Below, piece after piece: positions 1-7,281 of a DNA stretch of 8,923 nucleotides. A program made the position numbers and the translations under genes. Positions within the stretch are counted from its first letter, which is position 1. Every line of letters starts with the position of its first letter. The stretch is taken from positions 1 through 8,923 of the forward strand of contig JAIRUT010000070.1 in NCBI GenBank assembly GCA_031254255.1, read 5' to 3'. A model generated the notes under the pieces. It worked only from the letters and a program-made list of their open reading frames with translations, made no database searches and was not told the DNA's origin. The stretch is from Coriobacteriales bacterium. GTDB taxonomy: Bacteria; Actinomycetota; Coriobacteriia; Coriobacteriales; UBA8131.

Positions 1-2052
1 GCTACCACGAGGCCGGAGACCATGCTTGGCGATAGCGGCGTGGCGGTGAATCCGAGTGACGAGCGCTATCAGGCCCTGCTTGAGGCTGGTGCCCAGATCC
101 ATCTACCACTCATGGATCGCGTGATTCCACTGGTCGCAGATGAATATGTTGACCCGAGTTTCGGCACCGGAGCGGTCAAGGTCACTCCGGCACACGACCC
201 CAACGACTTCGATATTGGCCTGCGCCATGACCTCGAACAGATCAACGTCTTCACCGACCAGGCAGTTGTCAATGAGCTGGGTGGGCGCTTTGCCGGGATG
301 ACCCGCGAAGAAGCCCGCGAAGCTGTTGTGGCCGCCTTTGAGGAGCTGGGACTGCTCGACCATGTCGACGATCACGATCACGCCGTCGGTCATTGCTATC
401 GTTGTGATACGACGATAGAACCTTGGGCCTCCGAGCAGTGGTTTGTACGCATGAAGGAGCTGGCCGCACCGGCCATCGAGGCCGTACGCAGCGATGAGGT
501 GCGCTTCAACCCGCGCCGTTGGGAGAATGTTTATTTCCAGTGGATGGAAAACATTCGCGACTGGTGCATTTCCCGCCAACTTTGGTGGGGTCACCGGATC
601 CCCGTCTTTTATTGCGACAGCTGCGGCTGGCAGGATGCCTCCGCCGACGACCTCGAAATTTGCCCAAAGTGCGGAAAACCGCTGCGTCAGGACGAGGATG
701 TCTTAGACACTTGGTTCTCTTCCCAGCTCTGGCCCTTTGCCACCCAAGGCTGGCCTTCCGAGCCGGGATGGCAGGAAGAGCTGGATAGCTACTATCCGAC
801 CCAGGTGCTCTCCACCGCCCGCGACATCATCTTCCTCTGGGTTGCCCGCATGATCATCAGCTCGATGTATTTCCAAGATGGCAAGGTGCCCTTCACGGAC
901 GTCATCATCCATCCAACAATCTTGGATAAACATGGCAATATTATGTCCAAGTCCCGTGGCAACGGAATCGATCCGATGGAACTGGTCGCCAACTACGGTG
1001 CCGATGTCATGCGTTTTGGCTTGGCCGGACAAGTCACGGGTTCCCAAGATATAAAGTTTGATGAGGAAAAACTCTCGGTATATCGTAACTTTGCCACAAA
1101 AATACTTAATGCAGCTCGTTTTATACAAATGAAAATCGAGGACTACAGACCCCTGCCCGAAGAAGGCAAGATTCAGCCAGTTGCCACTACTACTGCCGAC
1201 CGCTGGATACTCTCACGTTTGGCCCGCCTGACAGATAGCCTGAATGACCCTGCCAAGGCCTTCGAGTTCGGTGAACAGGGGCGTGAGCTCTACAACTTCT
1301 TCTGGAATGAATTCTGCGATTGGTACATCGAGCTTTCCAAAGGTCAGCTGGAAAACGCCGATTTGCGCTTGAGCACACAAAAGAACCTGATCTTCGTGTT
1401 GGATCAGGCTTTGCGCCTGCTCCATCCGGTGATGCCCTTCATCACCGAGCATATCTGGCAGCAACTGCCGCATGGTGACGATAGGCCTTCGCTGGTAATC
1501 GCCAGATGGCCAGAGTCCGACGCACTTAAAAACTACACAGACGACGAGGCGGAGCACTCCATCGAGCTCTTGACAGCCGTGGTCACGGCGGTGCGTTCGA
1601 CACGCGCCCGCTACCAGATCTCTCCACGCGAGCCGCTACGCGTTGCGGTGCGCGCTCCCGAGACACAGGCCAATGCAAGTCAAAGCTCCACCGCCGCCCA
1701 ACTGCTTGACCAACAGGCAGCGCAGATCAAACTGATGGCCCAGCTGGCTGAATTGAGCATCGCCTGCGACTTGGAAAAGCCAGCATCGTCGATCGCCTGC
1801 ATCGGCTCTGGATTGGAGATCTTCATCGTTTTAGAGGATCTGCTGGATTTTCAGGCCGAACTCCAGCGCCTCCAAAAGCTACAGAGCGAACGCAACACCG
1901 AGCTCCAGAAGCTGAAAAAGAAGTTGGGCAATGAGGGCTTTTTAGCCAAGGCAGCAGCAGACATCATCGAGAAGACCAAGGCCAGCGCCGATGCTCTGGC
2001 CACTGAGATCGAGCAGCTGGATGTCCAGATCGCAGACCTCCAAGAGGCTTAA
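1..2052 (+). CDS. valS: Valine--tRNA ligase (ValRS), 5'-truncated by the window edge
   Basis: Cytoplasmic class I aminoacyl-tRNA synthetase that attaches valine to tRNA-Val. The frame is open from base 1, so the ATG at 22 is internal. The 683 codons begin inside the CP1 editing domain (TTRPETMLGD; FGTGAVKVTPAHDPNDFD near residues 54-71). Next come the class I core (WCISRQLWWGHRIP near 188-201), a zinc ribbon with CxxC pairs at about 205/208 and 221/224, and LDTWFSSQLWP. The KMSKS loop reads IMSKS (bases 940-954). The anticodon-binding helical domain follows, then a C-terminal Lys/Glu-rich coiled coil of about 70 residues that is typical of ValRS and contacts the tRNA. Family members are roughly 850-950 residues, so about 200 residues including the HIGH motif lie upstream. 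The first KMSKS lysine is replaced by Ile; the second, catalytic lysine is kept. The coding sequence ends in TAA, over which the folC ribosome binding site lies. Confidence 0.97.
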   Translation, partial: ATTRPETMLGDSGVAVNPSDERYQALLEAGAQIHLPLMDRVIPLVADEYVDPSFGTGAVKVTPAHDPNDFDIGLRHDLEQINVFTDQAVVNELGGRFAGMTREEAREAVVAAFEELGLLDHVDDHDHAVGHCYRCDTTIEPWASEQWFVRMKELAAPAIEAVRSDEVRFNPRRWENVYFQWMENIRDWCISRQLWWGHRIPVFYCDSCGWQDASADDLEICPKCGKPLRQDEDVLDTWFSSQLWPFATQGWPSEPGWQEELDSYYPTQVLSTARDIIFLWVARMIISSMYFQDGKVPFTDVIIHPTILDKHGNIMSKSRGNGIDPMELVANYGADVMRFGLAGQVTGSQDIKFDEEKLSVYRNFATKILNAARFIQMKIEDYRPLPEEGKIQPVATTTADRWILSRLARLTDSLNDPAKAFEFGEQGRELYNFFWNEFCDWYIELSKGQLENADLRLSTQKNLIFVLDQALRLLHPVMPFITEHIWQQLPHGDDRPSLVIARWPESDALKNYTDDEAEHSIELLTAVVTAVRSTRARYQISPREPLRVAVRAPETQANASQSSTAAQLLDQQAAQIKLMAQLAELSIACDLEKPASSIACIGSGLEIFIVLEDLLDFQAELQRLQKLQSERNTELQKLKKKLGNEGFLAKAAADIIEKTKASADALATEIEQLDVQIADLQEA

Positions 2053-2058
2053 AGGAAG
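2051..2058 (+). promoter_or_regulatory. Ribosome binding site of folC overlapping the valS stop
   Basis: AAAGGAAG begins inside the TAA stop codon of valS, and its AAAGGA core (2051-2056) sits 7 bases before the folC ATG at 2064. With only 11 bases between the genes there is no room for a separate promoter, so this supports a valS-folC operon with possible translational coupling. Confidence 0.8.
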
Positions 2059-2063
2059 ACCTG

Positions 2064-3359
2064 ATGACCAAGAGCGAAATAAACAAGACAAACCCAATGC
2101 TGCCAGAGTTGCCGCAGTCTCCCGAATCCCGTTATGAGCTCGCCGTCCAAACCCTGAGAACGGCTCTCCAATTCGGCATTGAAGCTTCCATTGAAGGCAT
2201 GTATGCCCTGATGGAATTCATGGGCAATCCCCAGAAAAAATATCCGAGCATCCAGATCGCCGGAACCAATGGCAAATCCTCGACCGCCCGTTTTACGGCG
2301 GCAATCCTCAAAGCCAGTGGATATTCCACAGGACTTTATACATCCCCGGAGTTAATCGAATACCCCGAACGCATGGAGTTGAACGGCCGAGTGATCAGCC
2401 ACGAAATGTTCGCCAATGTCATACTCGATACTTATCAGTCAGCGCTTGAAGCCATCCAAAATGGCGTAATTGCCTCGATCACAGAATTTGAGATCCTCAC
2501 AGCTGCAGCTTTCAAACTCTTTGCCGACCAAGGCCTCGACTACGCAGTCCTGGAGGTTGGCCTTGGTGGTCGCTGGGATGCGACCAGTGTCGTCCAGCCG
2601 CAGGTGGCAGTGGTCACCGGAATCGGGTTGGACCACATCGACATCCTCGGTGACACCTTGGAAGCCATCGCCAAAGAGAAGGCGGCAATCATCAAGGAGG
2701 GCAGCTTGGCCATCCTTGGCCCCGGAACCGAGGAAACAAGGCAGGTCTTCCTCGACCAGTGCCAAAAGGTCGGCTCCAGTTACAAAATCATTGAAACCCC
2801 TGATGTCAAAGACCATTTCCTCTATCCAGGCCCAGGTTATCAGCAGATCAACATCGCTGTGGCCAGAGCCGCAGTTGAAGCTGCCTTGGGCAGACCTGTA
2901 AAACGCGACACTGTTCAAGCTGCGCTGGATGGACTGGTCGTTCCCGGACGCTTTGAAGTCATTCGCCAAGACCCACTGTTGATGATCGATGCCACACACA
3001 ACCCCCAATCGGCCTGTTTCCTACGAGATGCCCTGATCGAGCGCTATGACCCGATACCCTTCAAGACTCTCCTGCTGGGAATCCTGACGGACAAGGATGC
3101 TGGTGGAATCATTGAGGTGTTGACTCCGCTTTTTGAGAATCTGGCCGTCACCAGAAGCTCTTCACTGCGAGCCATGAGCCCCGAGGATCTGGCTGCCTTG
3201 GTAAAGAGAATCGACGGTCGAAACCCCGTAATCTACCCAGATGTAACCTCCGCACTCAGCGATCTCAGTGAGAGGGGAGAGACGACACTGGCAACAGGGT
3301 CTATCACCCTGGCCGGTGAAGTGAAAGCCTCAGTAGAGCCTCTCTTGCATTGCAATTGA
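2064..3359 (+). CDS. folC: Bifunctional dihydrofolate synthase / folylpolyglutamate synthase
   Basis: ATP-dependent Mur-ligase-family enzyme that adds glutamate to dihydropteroate (giving dihydrofolate) and extends the polyglutamate tail of reduced folates in the cytoplasm. The 431 residues match the usual length. Seen in order: P-loop AGTNGKSST near 66-74; the early substrate-binding segment LYTSPELIEYPERM near 91-104; LEVGLGGRWDATSV near 163-176; the metal and lysine region GLDHIDILGDT followed by KEKAAIIKEG near 188-213; and the C-terminal glutamate-ligase domain with PGRFEVI, DATHNPQS near 309-316 and TGSITLAGEV near 411-420. TSPEL replaces the common TSPHL; I associate this with coriobacterial FolC, from memory. 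The ATG at 2064 is chosen for its well-spaced ribosome binding site. Both activities cannot be proved from sequence; a folylpolyglutamate synthase-only enzyme is possible. No clear terminator follows. Confidence 0.95.
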   Translation: MTKSEINKTNPMLPELPQSPESRYELAVQTLRTALQFGIEASIEGMYALMEFMGNPQKKYPSIQIAGTNGKSSTARFTAAILKASGYSTGLYTSPELIEYPERMELNGRVISHEMFANVILDTYQSALEAIQNGVIASITEFEILTAAAFKLFADQGLDYAVLEVGLGGRWDATSVVQPQVAVVTGIGLDHIDILGDTLEAIAKEKAAIIKEGSLAILGPGTEETRQVFLDQCQKVGSSYKIIETPDVKDHFLYPGPGYQQINIAVARAAVEAALGRPVKRDTVQAALDGLVVPGRFEVIRQDPLLMIDATHNPQSACFLRDALIERYDPIPFKTLLLGILTDKDAGGIIEVLTPLFENLAVTRSSSLRAMSPEDLAALVKRIDGRNPVIYPDVTSALSDLSERGETTLATGSITLAGEVKASVEPLLHCN

Positions 3360-3408
3360 ATGCCAATAGTCACTGATTGCTAAAAAATGGGGTGAGAAGG
3401 CTGATTAT

Positions 3409-3437
3409 TTGCTAGAATGATTCCTCGTGTATTTAAG
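3409..3437 (+). promoter_or_regulatory. Possible promoter before the zinc-ribbon membrane protein
   Basis: TTGCTA (3409-3414) and TTTAAG (3432-3437) each match the sigma-70-type -35 and -10 boxes at four of six positions with a 17-base spacer. They lie in the 135-base AT-rich gap after folC. A second -10-like TTTAAT is at 3454-3459 but lacks a good partner. The gap shows no intrinsic terminator and no other gene, so read-through from folC is also possible. Weak, motif-only evidence. Confidence 0.3.
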
Positions 3438-3494
3438 TTCTTACTATTTACCGTTTAATAAAGATTCTGATACTGAACAGGAACTGGAATTTTC

Positions 3495-3932
3495 ATGGAT
3501 CAATTAACTAGTATGTTTAACGATATCTTGAAGTCGGTTATGCCATTTTTGATTGTCGTAATTATTGTGATTGGCCTGCTCTACCTTTTATCGGTGATTT
3601 GGGTCATCAGGGACGCTTACCTACGTGGTGCAAATCCGATCGTCTGGGGATTGATTGCACTGATACCTTTTATCGGGGTTTTCGCCTACACGATCCTTCG
3701 GCCGCCAATGTTGCTATCCGATCACGATGAACAAGATTTGGATTTCACGCTCAAGCAGCGCGAACTGATGAAATATGGTGAATGCGCAAGTTGTGGATAT
3801 CCGGTGGAGCGTGAGTACCTGATGTGCCCACACTGTGCGTCTCCTTTGAAAAATGAATGTAAAATTTGTGGACATGCACTTGATCCAGACTGGAAAGTCT
3901 GTCCCTTCTGTTGTCAACCACAGAAGAATTAG
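3495..3932 (+). CDS. Two-helix membrane protein with double zinc ribbon, function unknown
   Basis: A 145-residue protein. Residues about 14-38 and 48-67 are strongly hydrophobic and should form two membrane helices. They are joined by WVIRDAYLRGANPIVWG and end in YTILRPP, a layout resembling the phospholipase-D-nuclease N-terminal (PLDc_N-like) two-helix module. A charged linker (about 73-95) leads to two successive zinc ribbons: Cys97/100...111/114 and Cys122/125...136/139, each CxxC-CxxC, with seven residues between them and an extra Cys140. Both helices precede the ribbons, so the ribbons probably face the cytoplasm if both termini are inside. The ATG at 3495 is preceded only by a modest GGA (3486-3488). 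The gene looks more AT-rich than folC and thrS. There are no catalytic residues; a sensor, scaffold or membrane-protein quality-control role is conceivable but not shown. That it is a real gene is well supported; its role is not. Confidence 0.82.
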   Translation: MDQLTSMFNDILKSVMPFLIVVIIVIGLLYLLSVIWVIRDAYLRGANPIVWGLIALIPFIGVFAYTILRPPMLLSDHDEQDLDFTLKQRELMKYGECASCGYPVEREYLMCPHCASPLKNECKICGHALDPDWKVCPFCCQPQKN

Positions 3933-3970
3933 CAAGAATCAGCAATTTAGCTGTGTCCAGCTAGGCTTGC
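3932..3970 (+). promoter_or_regulatory. Hairpin in the thrS leader
   Basis: TTAGCTG (3947-3953) pairs with CAGCTAG (3958-3964) around the four-base loop TGTC, with one G-U at the base. Flanking GCAAG (3932-3936) and CTTGC (3966-3970) can pair beneath it. It lies between the stop of the zinc-ribbon gene and the thrS ribosome binding site. No T-run follows, so it is not an intrinsic terminator. A control element for thrS or an mRNA-processing structure is possible. The structure is seen; the role is inferred. Confidence 0.4.
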
Positions 3971-3981
3971 CACTTTGGATT

Positions 3982-3986
3982 AGGAG
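3982..3986 (+). promoter_or_regulatory. Ribosome binding site of thrS
   Basis: AGGAG sits 9 bases before the ATG at 3996. It fixes the start that gives a complete N-terminal TGS domain. Confidence 0.7.
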
Positions 3987-3995
3987 TTTCTTCCG

Positions 3996-5912
3996 ATGTT
4001 AATAACCCTCCCTGATAACTCCAAAAAAGAACTAGAGGATGCTGCTAGTATTGCCGATCTAGCTGCTACAATCGGTGCCGGACTGGCCAAAGCCGCTCTT
4101 GCCGGCAAGGTCAACGGGCAGCTCAAGGATCTCACGCATCCGCTTCAAAGCGGCGACCAGGTTGAAATCATCACCGCCAAGTCTTCCGAGGCGCTGGATC
4201 TCCTTCGTCATTCAACTGCTCATATCATGGCCGAGGCCATCCAGGAGCTATTTCCAGGCACGCTCTTTGGGATCGGACCATCAATCGAAGACGGCTTTTA
4301 TTACGACATCCAAGCACCCGCCCAGCTCTCAACGGATGACTTTGCAGCAATCGAGGCCAAAATGGCTGAAAGCATTGCCGCCAGCCGCTCTTTCGAAAGG
4401 CGTGAACTGAGCCTTGAAGAGGCCAGGGTACTTTTCCAAGATCAACCCCTGAAGCTGGAGCTGCTGGAAGAGCTGCCAAGTGACGAGGTCATTTCCGTCT
4501 ATCAGCTCGGCAACTTCTGCGACCTCTGTCGGGGCCCACATCTGCCCAGTACCGCCACTGTCAAGGCCTTCAGGCTAACTAAGCTGGCCGGTGCCTATTG
4601 GCGTGGCGATAACAGCCGACCGATGCTTCAACGCATCTACGGTACAGCTTCGTTCAGCACTGGCGATCTGGATGCCTACTTGATGCGTATCGAAGAGGCG
4701 GAAAAACGCGACCATCGCCGCCTCGGACGCGAACTGGGAATCTACGTGCAGGATGAACGCGCCGGCGTTGGATTACCGCTTTACCAGCCCAATGGTGCCC
4801 GCATCATCCGCATCCTCCAAGAATGGCTGCGGCAGGATCTCTACAGACGCGGCTATCAAGAGGTCATCACTCCACATATCTATAATGCCGACGTCTGGAA
4901 GCAGAGTGGCCATTATTACTTCTATCATGACAATATGTACTTCTTCGAAGTCGATGAGAGCGAGGAGAAGGACAGGAGCAAGCTGACCGAATACGCTGTC
5001 AAACCGATGAATTGTCCAGGGCATGTCCTGCTCTACGATGCTGAACTGCGATCCTACCGGGACTTGCCCTTGCGCTTCTTCGAGTTTGGAACTGTCTACC
5101 GCCACGAGATGAGTGGCGTCGTACATGGCCTGCTTAGGGCCCGTGGCTTCACACAAGATGATGCCCATATCTTCTGCATGCAAGACCAAGTTGTTGACGA
5201 GGTTCTAGCCATGCTTGATTTGGTAGATCACATCATGAGCACCTTTGATTTCAGCTACAGTGCGGAGATATCCACACGTCCAGAAAAATCCATCGGTGAC
5301 GATGCTAAGTGGGAACACGCCACGGAGTCTCTAAAGGAAGCCTGTCGCAGACATGGTCTGGAATATGACATCAACGAGGGCGACGGTGCGTTTTATGGGC
5401 CCAAGATCGACATCAAGGTCAAGGATGCCATCGGCCGCACTTGGCAGTGCTCGACCATCCAGGTCGACTTCAACTTTCCCGAGCGATTCAATTTGAGTTA
5501 CCGGACATCCGAGAACAGCGAAGAACAGCCTTGGATGCTGCACCGTGCCATATTCGGCTCGATTGAGCGTTTTTTAGGGATCCTTATCGAACACTATGCC
5601 GGAGCTCTGCCGCTTTGGTTGGCACCCATACAGGTTGCCGTAATCCCGATTGCTGACCGTCACCTCGACTATGCCTATGAGGTCAAAAGAGAGCTGGAGG
5701 CCGTCGGTGGACGAGTTGAGGTCTACAATCAAAACGAGCCGATGCGCGCCAAGATTGCCAAGGCTCAGTCAGCCAAGATCCCTTACATGCTGGTTGTCGG
5801 GGACAAGGAGCTTGAGTCCAAAAGCGTAGGTGTGCGTGAACGCACAGAAGGAGACCTTGGAGCGAGGCCACTGGACGACTTCGTGACAACCATTGCAGAT
5901 GCACGCATTTAA
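3996..5912 (+). CDS. thrS: Threonine--tRNA ligase (ThrRS), complete
   Basis: Cytoplasmic class II synthetase that charges tRNA-Thr and removes mischarged serine. The 638 residues are a normal full length. Domains in order: TGS (1-62); editing domain with HSTAH (His72, His76) and CRGPH (Cys178, His182), the four expected editing-site residues; catalytic core with the zinc ligands Cys340 (MNCPGH), His391 (DDAHIF) and His516 (PWMLHRAIFGS); motif 2 at FEFGTVYRHEMSG near 362-374; and the C-terminal anticodon-binding domain from about 540 (LAPIQVAVIPI; YMLVVGDKE). Nothing essential is missing, so both charging and proofreading should work. It follows the zinc-ribbon gene by 63 bases and may share its transcript. 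A leader of about 60 bases is too short for a T-box, so any charging-dependent control would have to work another way. No clear intrinsic terminator follows. Confidence 0.98.
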   Translation: MLITLPDNSKKELEDAASIADLAATIGAGLAKAALAGKVNGQLKDLTHPLQSGDQVEIITAKSSEALDLLRHSTAHIMAEAIQELFPGTLFGIGPSIEDGFYYDIQAPAQLSTDDFAAIEAKMAESIAASRSFERRELSLEEARVLFQDQPLKLELLEELPSDEVISVYQLGNFCDLCRGPHLPSTATVKAFRLTKLAGAYWRGDNSRPMLQRIYGTASFSTGDLDAYLMRIEEAEKRDHRRLGRELGIYVQDERAGVGLPLYQPNGARIIRILQEWLRQDLYRRGYQEVITPHIYNADVWKQSGHYYFYHDNMYFFEVDESEEKDRSKLTEYAVKPMNCPGHVLLYDAELRSYRDLPLRFFEFGTVYRHEMSGVVHGLLRARGFTQDDAHIFCMQDQVVDEVLAMLDLVDHIMSTFDFSYSAEISTRPEKSIGDDAKWEHATESLKEACRRHGLEYDINEGDGAFYGPKIDIKVKDAIGRTWQCSTIQVDFNFPERFNLSYRTSENSEEQPWMLHRAIFGSIERFLGILIEHYAGALPLWLAPIQVAVIPIADRHLDYAYEVKRELEAVGGRVEVYNQNEPMRAKIAKAQSAKIPYMLVVGDKELESKSVGVRERTEGDLGARPLDDFVTTIADARI

Positions 5913-6023
5913 ATATGCCTATATCTTAAATGGTCTGTGTGTTTTCTCCACATTTATGCCTTATATAATCCTTGGGGCATCATAATAGCTACAATATATT
6001 GACACATCCTGGCAATTTATGCA

Positions 6024-6052
6024 TTACCAAGCAACAGTTGATACTGTATACT
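6024..6052 (+). promoter_or_regulatory. Candidate promoter of the alcohol dehydrogenase gene
   Basis: TTACCA (6024-6029, four of six matches to the -35 consensus) and TATACT (6047-6052, five of six to the -10) are separated by 17 bases. They predict a start near 6059 and a leader of about 37 bases. A perfect TTGACA at 5999-6004 lies further up but has only the weak CATTAC as a -10 at 17 bases. The 183-base gap after thrS is AT-rich and holds no other gene that I can see. Confidence 0.45.
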
Positions 6053-6057
6053 TTCGA

Positions 6058-6075
6058 TTGCATGAGATATTGCAA
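6058..6075 (+). promoter_or_regulatory. Operator-like inverted repeat TTGCA-N8-TGCAA
   Basis: TTGCA (6058-6062) and TGCAA (6071-6075) are perfect inverted arms 13 bases apart, start to start. They lie at or just after the predicted start of transcription and upstream of the adh ribosome binding site, a usual place for a repressor operator. The same stretch also reads as a direct repeat ATTGCA at 6057 and 6069. No regulator gene is present here to pair it with. Confidence 0.35.
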
Positions 6076-6081
6076 AATATG

Positions 6082-6088
6082 AAAGGAG
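6082..6088 (+). promoter_or_regulatory. Strong ribosome binding site of adh
   Basis: AAAGGAG lies 7 bases before the ATG at 6096. It is the best Shine-Dalgarno match in the window and suggests efficient translation. Confidence 0.8.
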
Positions 6089-6095
6089 TATACAA

Positions 6096-7154
6096 ATGAA
6101 GGCTTACGCGATGTTGGGTCTGGATAAAGCGGGGTGGATTGAGAAAGACCGTCCTGTCTGCGGTCCGTTGGATGCAATTGTTACACCCGTAGCTCTTGCA
6201 CCATGCACGTCAGACATTCACACCGTCTATGAGGGGGCAATAGGCGATCGGCACAACCTGATCCTCGGGCATGAAGGTGTTGGCGAAGTAGTTGAAGTTG
6301 GTTCGTTGGTCAAGTGCTTCAAGCCTGGCGATGTTGTTATCTTACCAGCAATTACCCCGGATTGGGGATCACTGGAAGCCCAGGCTGGCTATGCAGTCCA
6401 CTCTGGAGGCATGCTTGGTGGATGGAAATTCTCAAACATCAAAGACGGAGTTTTTGGTGAGTTTATCCACGTCAATGAGGCTGACGCCAACATGGCGCTG
6501 CTTCCCGAGGGAATTGATCCAGAGACAGCCTGCATGCTTTCTGACATGATGCCGACTGGTTTTCATGCCTCTGAAATGGCTGGTGTCAAATTCGGTGATG
6601 ATGTCTGTGTTATCGGTATCGGCCCTGTAGGTTTGATGGCCGTTGCTGGTGCCGCCCTCCGGGGTGCTGCTAACCTCTATGCTGTTGGTACTCGTCCGAA
6701 CTGCATCAAAGTCGCCAAAGAATACGGTGCCACCGAGATCGTATCTTATAAGGCTGGCCCAATTCACGAGCAGATACTTGAGCTGACAAAGGGCAAGGGC
6801 GTTGATCGTGTCCTGATTGCTGGTGGCGATGTTGACACATTTGACACCGCTGTCCGCATGCTCAAGCCTGGTGGAGCAATTGGTAATGTCAACTATCTCG
6901 GCAGTGGCGACTACATCAAGATTCCACGTGAGGCTTGGGGCGTTGGTATGGGCCACAAGACCATTCACGCTGGATTGATGCCCGGCGGTCGTCTGCGCAT
7001 GGAAAAACTATCTCAGATGATAGTCAATGGCCGCGTCGATCCCTCACTGATGATTACGCACCGTTTTGATGGCTTCGAGCATATCGAAGATGCCGTTGCC
7101 CTGATGAAGGATAAGCCCGCCGATCTGATCAAACCTGTTGTTCGTGTCAAATAA
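6096..7154 (+). CDS. adh: NADP-dependent secondary alcohol dehydrogenase (zinc MDR family)
   Basis: Medium-chain dehydrogenase that interconverts secondary alcohols such as 2-propanol or 2-butanol and their ketones in the cytoplasm. Its 352 residues align by eye along the whole length with the Clostridium beijerinckii / Thermoanaerobacter brockii enzymes. Catalytic zinc ligands Cys37, His59 and Asp150 are present, with Glu60, Ser39 and His42. The Rossmann loop is GIGPVG (174-179). Gly198-Thr199-Arg200 and Tyr218 occupy the NADP-phosphate pocket (Gly-Ser-Arg and Tyr in the brockii enzyme), so NADPH preference is likely. The four-cysteine structural-zinc loop is absent, as in that subfamily. 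The residue after MM in TDMMTTGFH is Pro instead of Thr. The ATG at 6096 has a strong ribosome binding site, and an intrinsic terminator follows, so this is probably a monocistronic, well-expressed gene. It uses more T-ending Gly and Val codons than its neighbours. The physiological substrate is not determined. Confidence 0.94.
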   Translation: MKAYAMLGLDKAGWIEKDRPVCGPLDAIVTPVALAPCTSDIHTVYEGAIGDRHNLILGHEGVGEVVEVGSLVKCFKPGDVVILPAITPDWGSLEAQAGYAVHSGGMLGGWKFSNIKDGVFGEFIHVNEADANMALLPEGIDPETACMLSDMMPTGFHASEMAGVKFGDDVCVIGIGPVGLMAVAGAALRGAANLYAVGTRPNCIKVAKEYGATEIVSYKAGPIHEQILELTKGKGVDRVLIAGGDVDTFDTAVRMLKPGGAIGNVNYLGSGDYIKIPREAWGVGMGHKTIHAGLMPGGRLRMEKLSQMIVNGRVDPSLMITHRFDGFEHIEDAVALMKDKPADLIKPVVRVK

Positions 7155-7199
7155 TTACTAAAGTCAGCACAAGCCTGGTATTTTGCTGTAATTTGAATA

Positions 7200-7242
7200 C
7201 TCTGGCTGTTCTTCCAAAAGGGAAGGGCAGCCAGAGTTTTTT
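7200..7242 (+). terminator. Strong Rho-independent terminator after adh
   Basis: A 16-base-pair stem pairs 7200-7215 with 7221-7236 around a five-base loop (7216-7220). It has only two G-U pairs and no mismatch, and is followed at once by six T (7237-7242). The start is 45 bases after the adh stop. The opposite strand has no T-run after the stem, so it acts for plus-strand transcripts. Confidence 0.95.
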
Positions 7243-7281
7243 CCTACGGTGATCAAGTCTTATGCTTGGAATAGTCACTGC

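Noticed and set aside
22..24. ATG at 22 as the valS start
   Set aside because: The frame is open to base 1, and the preceding residues (TTRPET) are part of the conserved ValRS editing domain, so the gene begins outside the window.
703..1128. Minus-strand 141-residue reading frame inside valS
   Set aside because: Overlaps the conserved ValRS core; no recognisable family and no start signal.
2439..3008. Minus-strand 189-residue reading frame inside folC
   Set aside because: It is wholly inside a confidently identified gene, with no ribosome binding site and no recognisable domain; a shadow of folC codon use.
3360..3400. Terminator or small RNA after folC
   Set aside because: The CAAT...ATTG and TCAC...GTGA pairings are four bases each and inconsistent, and the A-run is on the wrong strand for a plus-strand terminator.
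3933..3995. T-box riboswitch upstream of thrS
   Set aside because: Only 63 bases separate the genes; there is no specifier loop, T-box consensus or antiterminator/terminator pair.
5913..5990. Intrinsic terminator after thrS
   Set aside because: ATGCC and GGCAT arms (around 5956 and 5976) are only five pairs with a long loop and no T-run.
5999..6004. Perfect -35 box TTGACA upstream of adh as the main promoter
   Set aside because: The best -10 at normal spacing (CATTAC) matches only half the consensus; the TTACCA/TATACT pair is better balanced.
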